From assembly GCF_963678635.1 (NCBI RefSeq), contig NC_087063.1:18170143-18211813 (forward strand): 41,671 bases of DNA. Direction: 5' to 3'. Position numbers and translations under genes: made by a program. The DNA comes from Symsagittifera roscoffensis (Eukaryota; Xenacoelomorpha; Acoela; Convolutidae). Shown here one piece after another: positions 1 to 11,900 of the stretch. The notes under the pieces were generated by a model. The model was not told the origin of the DNA and ran no database searches. It was given only the letters and a program-made list of their open reading frames with translations. The stretch's first letter is position 1; each line of letters begins with the position of its first letter.

Positions 1-100
1 ACGCACTCACCACTCAGCCACGGACGCATAATGAATCACAAACACTAGTCGCAAATACAGCAAAGCACAGATACACAACTCTCACAAGCTCGCTAATGCA
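1..100 (-). repeat. tRNA-derived SINE, partial at window edge
   Basis: The minus strand of 5-20 reads TGGCTGAGTGGTGAGT, a good Pol III A box of the tRNA-Ser/Leu type. The flank at 35-60 (ATCACAAACACTAGTCGCAAATA) resembles the flank of the copy near 16,760. The B box and body lie beyond the left edge. Confidence 0.55.
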
Positions 101-309
101 AACATGCCTCAGTTCTAGCCTCTGATTCCGATCCTCTGATCATATACCGGACAATACAATTGAACAAAAACGTGACTATTTTTTCACGTTTTCTATTATA
201 GTGGTGGGAACTTTCGGTAATTTTGGCACAACAATCCTTGTTCCGAGAAGTTTCTTTGTCGTGGGTTACAAACCAAAAACTTTTTCCTTTACCATGGCCA
301 AACTATCCT

Positions 310-1250
310 TAAAAAACAGCCAACAGAGTTGGAAAAGAGTCAATGCACAAAAAGAAAACTGACTTGCTTTATTTTTGAAACATTTTAATATGTTTTGCTT
401 TGCATCTATTATTTACCAAAATAGCCAACTGACAGTTGGAAAAGGGTAATGAACGCAAGGAAACAAAAAAACGACTTATTTTTTCAAAAATCTTCAATTT
501 TTCAATTTCGAAGAAAAAGGATGGCGTTAAAGCTCTTTGAATTTGTAGGAAAAAAAATATGATGGACACTTTTTTTGTTAAAATTAACCCAATTTGAGAA
601 AGCTGGGTCAATCGGCAAATTTTTATTATTACGCTGGGAAATCTGATAATTAAATTCCATTTTCAAAATTAGAAGTCGATCACGTTTTCGTGACCTTAAC
701 AATTTTGCTGTGCGATAAAGGAGTTTGCCTTCCTTTAAACAATAGAAATGCACAACAAAACTACAAGTCGAACCGCAAAAAAAAAATTGAGCGTGAACAA
801 AATTTTATTCTTTTTCTGGAAACAAAAAGCAAAATCAGCAAGACCCATATGGAGTACTCACTACGTTCATTACTCTTAAGAAATCATTAATTTCAAATTT
901 CAAAAAAAATGGCCTTAAAGCTCTTTGAATTTCAAGAAAAGTTTACGATTGAATACTTTTTGATAATTATAACCCAATTTGAGAAAAATGGTTCAATAGC
1001 TGAAAATTTTATTTCGCTGGGAAATCAGATTATTAAACTCCATTTTCGAAACTAGAAGTCAACCACGTTTCTCGTGAGCTTTACACTTTCGCTGCTCGAT
1101 AAAACAATTTGGCTTTCTTTTAACAAAGGAAATGAACAGATTAAAAAGAAATCAAAGGTCAAACCGCAAAAAAAAATCATCGCAACCTATACAAAAATCT
1201 GAACTACGTCCAGTCGAGTTCATTTAAAATTACCTCAAAGGTCACGAGAA
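310..1250 (+). repeat. Interspersed repeat family A, two or more copies
   Basis: Copies at about 310-890 and 908-1250. Marks of the family: a short palindrome (CCAAC..GTTGG) followed by AAAAG; 'CTTAAAGCTCTTTGAATTT'; 'TTAACCCAATTTGAGAAA'; 'CGCTGGGAAATC'; 'TTCCATTTTCGAAACTAGAA'; and an end 'CACTACGTTCATTACTCTTAA'. Non-coding; the short ORFs across it are not conserved between copies. Class unknown, possibly a MITE or SINE. Confidence 0.6.
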
Positions 1251-2627
1251 GCAAGTAGTTGCTCCCTGCTCCTATCCATTCCTTCGTCACGAACCCCCCC
1301 CCCCTTCCCAGTGTCAGGGTTACCTAGTAGCCAATAGTGACCAATGCAAGAAGTACCTAGTACTGTCACGATTTTTCGAATTTTTCAAATAGGATTCTTC
1401 AGCATTTAAAACAGAATTGGTCACACTAAAACTAAACTCAATGTAATCTATACATTTATACAAACTTAATTACTGCCATACAATTAAACTAATTTCGTCT
1501 CCATTGGGCGACAGTAGTGATCAATAGAAACTATTTTAGAAGCACAATCAATAATTTCAAACCCAGTTGAGGCCAGGCATTCAACATTACAGCGCAATAA
1601 AAAACTTCGTCTGAAACATAAGTCTGGACTGGAGTTGCCAAAAAAATCGAGAAGTTCAGAAACGAAGTTATTTGGCGGGTAGCACCATATATATGTGAAC
1701 AATAAACTTTAACTAAACTAACTTAATTATAGTTTTTTTTTCAAAATTTGTCATTGTGAAATAGCTATTTATTCAGCATTCAATAAACTGGACAGCTACA
1801 GTATAGTTTCTCTCAAAAAGAAAAATAACATATTATGAATCAAATCTTTAAATAAATTTGTATACTAATTTGGTATTATTTTCTGATTTACTGATGATAG
1901 CAGGAATAAATAGTGATCACCTATGGAAACAAGCAAAATGAAACAAGCAGTATGCAAGAATAAACCTTCTTTTTTCGCGAATTTAAACTTCAGAATTGAA
2001 ATAAATATTTCGAGTATCATATTCAGTGTTTGAAGTTTTGAGCAAGAAGAAGATAATAGCATCAAATATTACCCACCGCATGCGATGAAATAAAAACAAA
2101 ATAAACGTCGATAGAAACATCTCAATTTTTCAAGCTAACGCACAATTTAGCCTGTCAAAAATTAAAAACCCGGTCAAATTTAAAGCAATATTTTTCACCA
2201 TTTAATCATAAGAAACTTTAGAAACTATTTTAAAGATCGAGCTACTTGGATGGTTTTGATTCAGAAGAGATAATTGAAAGTAGAGATAATTAACATGCTT
2301 GGTCGGATTGGCTTAATCGGCTGAAAAATAGATAAATTTAATTTAATTGCACTTTGTTTACTTTAGAATTGACACTATAGACGAAATAGTGGTCTCATAA
2401 ACTACTCTCCCCACCCCTATGGTATCTAGTGAAGGATATCCACCCCTATAGGCGATTAATTCATCGGTTAAGCATATGCGAGCACTGGATCTGAAAGCCG
2501 ATATCCTTTATGCAATGAAGGGTGAAGTTAAAGAGTAGATTTAGAATTAAAAACTAAGAATCATACCTTCGTGTAAAAGAAAGGATAGAACTAACAAATG
2601 GAATAAACCTCGAACTCGACCAAATGT
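1251..2627. other. Gene-free 3' flank of the FBXL gene
   Basis: AT-rich, with no coding signal on either strand. It has an 11-base C run at 1294-1304 and a GC-richer patch near 2,400-2,460. The ORFs of 66-72 residues at 1,484-2,065 show no domain, bias or splice context. Confidence 0.6.
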
Positions 2628-2671
2628 TTTATTCATGCACATGGCTTATATTTTAATTGAACTGGTTTATT
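2628..2671 (-). promoter_or_regulatory. Candidate poly(A) signals of the FBXL gene
   Basis: Two AATAAA hexamers on the minus strand, at 2671-2666 and 2633-2628, lie 160-203 nt after the stop codon. They are the first good candidates in the 3' flank. The position fits, but no transcript end can be seen. Confidence 0.45.
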
Positions 2672-2830
2672 CGCACCATTTAATTGTCGCATACTTTCCC
2701 GACTGAAATATTTTATGTCAGGCAGAATTCAAAGATACTCGTTGAGCACATTTAACGTATATTTCGGACTGTTTCTCGACTTCTGTTCAGACAGCAACAG
2801 GCGTGCAATGCAATGAGGTGGGTGGGGGAT

Positions 2831-2932
2831 CTAGAGGACGCAGCAGCAGCATTTCCTCCTGCCCCTGAACTCGGGAATGGGGGGCGTGGCTGGAGCAAAG
2901 TAGGCGTGCACATTGATATGTGGTAAGCGAGC
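2831..2932 (-). CDS. FBXL20: FBXL2/20 exon 15 (residues 424-456, CaaX-like C-terminus)
   Basis: 102 nt including the TAG stop, after a GGTTTGTTTAG acceptor. It encodes ARLPHINVHAYFAPATPP, then a basic stretch (RGRRK), four cysteines, Val and Leu. The VHAYFAP-TPP block is diagnostic of FBXL2/20. The last four residues, CCVL, fit a CaaX box with Leu at X, the type usually geranylgeranylated. The extra cysteines could be palmitoylated. Lipidation is inferred. Confidence 0.95.
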   Translation of the reverse strand, partial: ARLPHINVHAYFAPATPPIPEFRGRRKCCCCVL

Positions 2933-5900
2933 CTAAACAAACCAGATTGAACTCATCTCACTATAACAAAAGGATTTCTTAAGAAATTTTTTGCACTAAG
3001 TAACCCGCTTTCAAACTGGTACATTCACATAGCTCCCGTCAGAAGAAGTCACGAAAATGCACGGGTATTTCTCAGTATACTGCCGAGAAACAAGAATACG
3101 TACCTCATAATAGTTTTTTTCGATTTTAATTAATTTTAACCAATCATATACTAGCAACCTAAATCAGTTTTCAAAAACGCCAAAAATAGCTTATTTGGGT
3201 CAAAAAGCTCCACTGGTTTAGTATTTATAAGCTTTTTGTTCCGACCATTGAAAATGGGGAGGAACTTTGTTTTCCAGTGTATTCTTTTTTTTTTGTTTTC
3301 CACGTAAAATCAGCTACCACAAATAATCATCGGATAGAGTTGGAAAATATATCATAATAAAAAATTATCGCAAGGGATATGAGTTTAGGCGTTGAAGGTG
3401 ACCTTCGAACTCACTCTAAGGGAAGCGATACCAGGTCTGGTGATGAGTTGACAGTCAAACAGGTCTATCTCTTTGAGGTTGTTGCAGAGACAGAGGAAGT
3501 CGAGGGAGGCGTCCGACACCTGGGGACAGTTGTCTAGTTTGATCTTCTCCAGACACTGCTGCACTCCTGCCGACTCACAAAGGGCTCTGATTCCCTCATC
3601 TGTGATCTGGTCACAATGTGACAGGATCTAAAAATAGCTCTTTGAATATCAAAAAGATTTAGGGACTCGTTTTTGATCAAGCTAGCCAAATTTGAAATGG
3701 AATCTGAAAATCTGAAAAATAAAATCTGCCTTTCACACTAAAAACGAATCTCATTTTTCGCGCCATTTTCAATTTTGTCATCGGACAGAATAATTGAGGT
3801 TGAAAAACGCTTCGTAAAAAATCTTCAAATTCAAACAGACTAAGTGAAAACAAAATGAATACGGAGGCTAAACGGAGTTTGTCACCACTTGCAATCCATC
3901 ACAATCATAAAAAAACACAAGATGTTGAAAAAAGTATATTAACAACTAAAATAAGTGGGATGGAAAATTTTAGATGCCCTTAAAGCTTTTTGGAGTTCTA
4001 GAGCAACTTATGATCAGAGCTTTTTTCATAAACTTAATTCAACTTGAGAAAACTGGATCAACAGGCAAAGCTTTAATTCCGCTGGAAATCTAAAAAGTAA
4101 ATTCCGCAGGCACATAAGGGAGTAAGCGATATTTCCATTGATACACCTTATTTGAAATTTGGTAGAGAACTTTTTGAGAAAAGTAGGATTTTTGTTTTAA
4201 AAAAAGTTTAGGAAAGCGTCTCAAAAAAAATCAAATAAAAAACCCATCCCATATACTTTCATGATACCTGTTTTTATCAAACAGGAATTCTAGGCAAACA
4301 AGTCAAGCAAGACATTTGAAACTTAAAGTAGCAACTGAACAAAACTTACGAAGCGGATACAAAGCAGATAATCATTGAGCAGAAACCAGCTGCGCAGAAA
4401 AAAAATGATTGTATGAAAAATTTTGAATAGTTTCAAGCAAGCCCTGAAACTACAATTAAAAACACTTTCAACTGTCATGATACTTGCTTAAAGCACAAGA
4501 GAAATCTGTCAGGTGGCATTTAAGCAAAACAGCAGCAGACAAAAGAAAGTATAATTTGCAGGAAAAATTTTAATATTAACACATGCTGAAAAAAAGGTTC
4601 TGTCGGGATTCAAACATAGATCTAAGGGTGCAAAGACGACGGCGCTACTTCTACGCCAAGTGCGAAGGAACCTGAAAATTGTTAAGAATCAATAATAAAG
4701 CGAGTTAAAAATTAAGTTAAATTGAGTTAAGTTGTTTACGGAAAAAAATCTACTTCCGATTACATAACACTTGCTTTCGCAAGTGTAATCAGAACATGCT
4801 TTGAAATGATTTACGGGAAAATCGATTATCTCAAAAGTACACAACCACAAATATGATTCTTTGAAAATTTTCAAATATGATTCTTTGTATCAATCGCATA
4901 CATACCCACAGAGGCGAACCTGCACTTCTCGCACAAATAGCAAAAGGGAGCTTTATAAGTTCAATATACGACAGCACAATATACAATAAGCCGACAACAA
5001 AAAACAAATACTAAATACAAGAAGCCAACTACGCGATTCGAAAAGCAGAAATCGAATTACGAAGCATTCATCTTACAGTCTAAGCTAACTGCTCTAGCTG
5101 ACTTATAGGATCCACATGTCATCTAACATTAAATAGATAGCGCCTTAAAAAAGCGGACATATTACACGCTACTAAAGCGCTCGCCAAATAAACGGAGCGC
5201 AAAAATTGACCATTACACTGGAAAAAAAATTAAGCTCAAATTATATTAAAAGAGTTTGCCTGGCAGAATCGATTTTTTTCCGATTCTCAAAAATAGCAAG
5301 CACTTCTATAGTAATGAATCAGCTCGCAAAAAAAGATGCTGTTTTTATCAAGACAAACTTCGAAATCTGAAGCTGAGCCAGATCATAAATCGGTTTGAAA
5401 ACTTCCACGTTTCATAGAACGAATCAGTTCACGAAAAAATGAACTTTTTAGGAGCAAGCTATTCAAGCTACGAAACTTTAAGGCCTTCAAGTTAATTTTG
5501 TGCAGCGAATCGGACTGCGAAAAACTGAAGTTTTCCAAAGCAAGCTGTTCAAGCAATTAAGCTTCAATATTCCAAGCAATTTCATGAAGAGAATCGGTTA
5601 GCAAAAAGTTTTAGTTTTTCTATTGGAAGGATAACGCGATGAATTTTGAAGTTATTTTAATTTGTTTCCTGGAGCAAATCGTTTTGTGAAAAGTTCGCGT
5701 TTTTCTTGAGCAAACTATTCCAGTTAAGATATTTTGTAACAAATCAAGTTATTTTATGAAGCAAATTTTAAGGCGAAAAAATGCATTTCTAATATTGAAG
5801 CAATTCGAACGATGAAGGCTTGAATATTTCATGTTGTTTCTTAGACTGAATCGTTTCGCAAAAAGTTGAAGTTTTCCTATCAAGGTGTTCAATCAATTAA

Positions 5901-8900
5901 CCTTTGAAAAACTTCAAGTTATTTCATAGCGGATATAAGTTTGCTAGAGGTGGTTTTTGTAAGCACGGATGTTGCTCTTTTTAATTAATTAGCTTTAGAC
6001 ATAAATGAATTAGTAAACGCAACAATTCGGACAAAAAAGTGGGCAGGTACTGCCTAGCCTTGAAGTTGAATCGAGTTCATCACGTTTAAAGAGTTTTGAA
6101 CTTTTTTCAGAAAGAATTCTATAACATTCCAGTACTTAGAATGATTGAAAGTTTTTACCTAAGCATTGAGCTCGATGGCTGCTCTGAATGATTCTTAATG
6201 AAGTTCTGATCTCAGTCTTTTTAAATGTTGTGCTCGGTAAAAAAAAGTTAAAACGCTGCGTCCATAGCGCATTGAGACTTTCATTTAATAAATACTAGCA
6301 TTAAACAAGCTTTTAGTATTTTCCGAGCGTTCACTAAGCCAACAACAGGAGGTTAGACGCCAATTGATCCAAAAACCAAAAAAAATGAAGAAACTTGTCA
6401 TTTTAAAATCAACAATTTTTTTAGAAATACCAAACTAAAACAGAAAATATACCACTGTGGTGTGGCAACTAATTGTGGTGTCACGACTAATCCGACAAAA
6501 CATAAGCCCATGAACTATAGTCCGATTAATCAATTTCACTCGAAAAAATTCAATTTCAGCCACTGAAGTTATTTCGTGGACCGAATCGGTTCGCGAAAAG
6601 TTTCACTTTTTCTAAGCAAGCTTTATAGCTATTAATTTTTGAATGATAAAGCTATGAAACTTTGAAATATTTATTTATTTCATGGACCGAATTAGTGCTT
6701 CAAAAAGTTTTCAGCATGGAGGTTGCTGTTTTCAGTTTATTCGTTTCAGACTGAAATGAATCTGTAAACGCAAAATTTTGGACAAAAAGTAGGCAAGTAC
6801 TGTCTAGCCTGGAAGTCGGATCGAGTTCATCTTTCTCTGATGGTTGCTTTGAATGATTCTTAAACGTTGTGCTCGATCGAAAAGTTAGAACGTTGCGTCC
6901 ATAGCGCATTAAGACTTTCATTTTATATAAAAGATAAAATAAGATTTGAACCTAAGAACGAACGAGTGTCAGCTTATGCGATAGGCGATTTTCGCCTTAC
7001 AAAGTTTTTACCTAAAATAAAACAGCTCACGGCTTGTACCAACAAAGCTAATCAAATTCATTTGAAGCGGAAAACTAAACACTATCAACACATCATTTAG
7101 TTTTTATATTAAATTGCAAATGGTTAACTCTACCAGCAGAAGCTCAAAACAATGCATATCAACTTGGGGGAAAATGAGGGTAGTTTTAAGGGGTACCCTT
7201 TCGAAACTATCTTTGAGAGCCTCCAAGACAAGGCGGACGGGAAATGCATCAACTGTGTTAACTTATTACTAACCGAGTGTCAAAGCACATGCTATCAAAA
7301 GTTGTTAAGGTGCCCAAAAACTGAATCAACAGCTGCTTTCAATATTTCAATGGAAAATCTGAAATGAAATTTCACTTTTGATTCAATATTGTTATTCGTA
7401 TTTCACATCATTTTCGAAATCAACATCTACATGTCATAACGAGCTTTCCATCAACGAAAGGTCATTTAATTTTCGAAATATTCATTTCAACCCTGACAAT
7501 CTGCCTAGGGTTTAATAAGCGACTCTTTTCCAGTCCCCCCCTTTCAAAGTCAATTTTGAAAAGCTTATTAAATGTTGTCATAATGCAATGAAATTTGGTA
7601 TGGTGAAAAAACAGATTTGTTTTTCATACTTCACATCGTAACATCACGCATTTAGCCATAATTCAAGCTATGTAACTTATAATTTTCCAAAAACAGAATT
7701 TATTTCAACGGGGAAATCGGTTTGCGAAAAGCTCGGGGATGCGATGAAACTTTTGAATTTTTCAATTTATTTCAAAGGGGAAATCGGTTTGCGAAAAAGT
7801 TTTTCTGAGCAAGCTATTGAGGCAATGAAACTTTGAATTATCTCAAGTTTTCACAGAGAAAATCGATTAGCGAAAAGTTTATGTTTTTGTAAGAAAGCTA
7901 TGCAAGCGAGGAAACTTAGAAAATTTTTTAAAACAATTCATAGTGCAAATCGGTTTGGAAACAGCTAGTTTTTCTAGCAAGGAGGTAGCTGTTTTTAGTT
8001 GGTTCGTATCAGAGCCAATCAATCTAAGAACGCAAATTTCGAAAATGGCCAGGCACTGTCTAGCCTTGAAAATGAATTGATTTCATCTTGTCTACAGAAT
8101 TGAATTTTTGTCAAAAACAATTCTAGAATATGCCAGACTTAAGAAAATTTGAAAATTCTAGAACATTTTTGGCCTTCTCTTAAACGTTGAGCCTTGAGAA
8201 TTTTTTCAAAGTTGCATTCGAAACAGCTAAAACATTGCGTTCAGTTAAACATTGCGTCCATAGCGCATTCGGAATTACATTTAGTATAAAAGATTGGGTG
8301 CCAGTCAAAGGCTAAACGAAGCTTCAAAGACCAATTTTCCACAAAAAAGTTTTTCTTAGCTGAATCAGTAGCTACTTGACATCAAATGCTAATCGCACTA
8401 TAAAGGGCTACTGCAAAGGGTCTCGGAGTACAAAGCAGAGCTTTCAAACGAGACTATCTCAACTGAGGCTTCGATATCTTTCGAGTGTTTTGTAGTACCT
8501 GATTAGAGTTTTGAAGTTATTACAATTAAAAAAAATCAGAATATAAATTTCCCTCCCACTTCGTTATTGGCACAAAAATGAACAATTTGATAGCCGACAT
8601 GCAATGTTTAAAGTCGACAAGATTGAGAAACCAGTCAGTATAAACACTATGATTTAAATCATGCAGTAAAATGAAATCACAGAGGCGAGAAATCGTCAAA
8701 CGGTAGCTTTAAAACGCACAAAAGCATAAACGTGTCGCTAAATGCACGTTTTGTCACTTGCACAAATTTTGTATATAATAACTTAAAAGCAACCACACCA
8801 GCTTTCCATGTAGCAAACAAGAACGTATCAAACCTAAATTATGTTCAAAAGAGGCACTCTAAAAATCTCGCCAAGAAAATTGATTTAGAAAATTACTAAA

Positions 8901-11900
8901 AAGAAATTATATTACACAGAGGCAAAGCTGAGCTTCGCCCTTGCGATACAAATATGAATGACTGTGAAAATCAAACCTAAAAATTCAAAAAAAAAAATCG
9001 TTTTTGTCTATAAAAGTTACAACAACAGCCCAAAATATCTGGAACAAAACTGCCTGCACCATTATAAACTCTACAAAGAACTTTGGGAATTCTATATAAA
9101 AAAGCAAGTTTTCGAAGAAAAAAAAAGTCCTTTCTGCGGAACTAAGCAGACAGACAATAGTCTAAAATAGCCAAAATTTTCTATTTGCAAAAAAAACACA
9201 GGTCTCAACTGGAATCAAACTCCCGGCTGTGTCGCCTCAAGCATGGGGTTACAGCAGCTTTCAATAAAATTAAACCACCGAGAACCAAGCCGACAAAATA
9301 AACAGACGGACGATAGTCCGAAAAAGCACAAAAACTCTAGTTTGCAAAAAAGGGCCCGGCAGGAGTCGAACCGCCAGCCTTTGCCGTCTCAAACAGTTGT
9401 TTCACCTCTACGCCAGAGGCGCCGGATGGTTGATTGGATTGAATTTATAATTTCTAAGCGGTAACAGCCGAAAATATCTGAGCAGAAACCCTTCATGCCG
9501 AAAAAATCTCAAAAAAAATTCAACTTATAAAAAGTTAGAAGTTGAATTTATAAGGAAAACACGTGCACAAAAACTTTTTTCAGTCGTAACGACGCAATAA
9601 GTGGCCACTAAGTCGATGTTATTAAGCCGAAAATTTATAAGCCGATAAAAATAAGACAAAGAAAATGAGAAAAAAAAGTTGCAATAAATCGAGCTGGTAA
9701 AATCACAACCAATGCGAAAAGCAAATTTCAATTTGGTCGGATTTTTAAAATGCGAAAAACAACTGCATTCAGAATCATTTTACAGCTAAAATAAACGATT
9801 CTTAATGCGGTAAATTGGCCGACAAAACAACCGTTTGAAAAAAAACTGGTCCTGGTCACGTTCGAACACAGGATATTTGCCGTCCCAGGCATATTCGTTA
9901 CCACCAGGCTAAGTGTGCAAAGACACTACGAAATTTGAATTCACTGTGAAGCAAGGTACATCAGGAGTCCAATGAAACCTGTGCACAAAGTTGCTAACGG
10001 CAAAAAAAGTCTAGTACCCGATACTCAAAATAATCCAGCAGTGACTAAAGAAATTGTTAATGAAAAGTTTTGAGCTATAAAATCTGAACCTCTTGACCCT
10101 CTCTTTCGAAAACGCGCGAAAAGTTGAACACAGCCAACAAAAAGTTGGAAAAGAGCAATCAACGACGTTAGATAACAGAAAAAAAATACGAAAAAATCTC
10201 AACTCTCGAATTTCAAAGAAAAAAAAATAGATGCCCTTAAGCTCTTTGAATTTCTAGAACAATTTATGATTGGTGCTTTTTTTTTACAACTTTAACCCAA
10301 CTTAAGAAAATAGGATCCATAGGTTAAGTTTTTGTTCCGCTGAAAATCTGAAAATTAAATTCCACGTTCGAAACTAGAAATCGTTCGGTTTTTCGCGCCA
10401 TTTCCACGTTCGCATTTGGAGAGTGCTACTTACGAATTGATCAGCAGATGAATTTCAATTGAACTCAAAAAAGCAAATATATCTAGGTGCATTCATAAAT
10501 GCATTAATATGTATGAAAGCACATCTACAGTTATTAGAGCATTTTAAGACTTTTTCCTTAAAAAAATCACCAAGACCTAAATAAGAGTCTTGACTACGTT
10601 CATTACTCTTAAAAATCTACTTTTTGCTTCATAAGACTCAATAATCTGTCCATAAGCCGATGAAACAAACGCCGAGATTATTTATGCCGAAGGAAGCTTT
10701 TCAGCGAAAAAAAAAAAGAAATTATACAGAGTCATGGTTTTTAATTTTACAAATTACATGAAAGAATCAAAAACACTTCATTTTCAATCAAATAAGAATC
10801 TGGAAACAAGCCGACAAAAGACAAGCAGACAACTGATAGGCCGATGATTTTTGATACAAAATACTATGGGTTTTAAAAAACGGGTTCTGACAGGAATCAA
10901 GCCTAGGCCCTTAGCCGCCAACTAGTTTTCGTAACCAGTAGTTAAATTTGATTTTTCACGAAATTGAGCATTATTGCTGCAGAATTGAATGCTGCACAAA
11001 TGATAACAGCACAATGATTCAGTGATTTTTTTAAACAAGTTGTTAGCCCAAAAAATTGTCTATATTCCGATTTCATAACGCTTGCTAATCGCAAGCGTAA
11101 GAAACAGTCGGAAAACCCAATAGCTTTTAAGATTTACCCCAGAAATTGTTGTCACGCAAAAATTTCCAGCAATTAAATTTAAAACTTTATGACTCTGCAA
11201 CGCGTATTACCTGAAGGGGTATCTTTTTACCCCTGAAGCGACACAAAATATTAAAAATAAGCAGATAACACAAGCCGAAACCAATTAGGCCGAAAAAAGC
11301 TTTCAAGCGAAAATAAAACCTTTGAGAAAAACTTCAGGGCAATTAATTTTACTAACGACAGGAGTATATCAAAAACACATGCTTCTACGATGAACATTGC
11401 CTACGGCACACTTAAATTCTCCGTCTAGCTCCCGATCAAGATTTTTGCTCTCGCAATTCTAATGATAATAACTTAGAGCTTGAGGTTTTTTACTGGAAAA
11501 AAGGAAAAAAACATCAAGCCCTATATATCAGTGAACATATTTATGAATTCTGAAAATGAAAATCCTCGTTCGAAGCTAAAAGTCCTTCACTCTTGCACTT
11601 TCATTGTTGCCAGCGCGTAAATTGCCTTCCTTTCAGTAAATGAATGTGCAACAAAAAAACTACACGACCTAAATAAGAGATAACTAACATTGTACATGAA
11701 CACTTAATAAAAAGGACAAAAAGCACAGAAAGTTCCAACCAGTAAATGAAGAAAAAATATATTTTTTTGAAATTTCATTATTTTATAGCTTACAGCTCAA
11801 TATACACCTAACACTCTCTATTCGCTCGAAATTTGAATCCGGCTTTTCTTGAAACCAAAAAAGTTTTTGGAATTTTTTTTAATTGTTCGAATCTCGACTA

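Noticed and set aside
1889-1940. CTGATGA followed by GGAAAC as a second hammerhead
   Set aside because: The two boxes are too far apart and no stem II closes next to the second box.
2752-2940. 62-residue minus-strand ORF rich in Ala and Pro
   Set aside because: It overlaps FBXL exon 15 in another frame; the exon frame gives the family C-terminus.
7152-7367. 71-residue plus-strand ORF with several cysteines
   Set aside because: The DNA is repeated at about 26,290-26,370, where the frame is not kept, so it is part of an interspersed repeat.
9362-9428. A functional tRNA gene
   Set aside because: A and B boxes are good but the arms do not pair fully and the family is repeated with body and tail: a SINE head.
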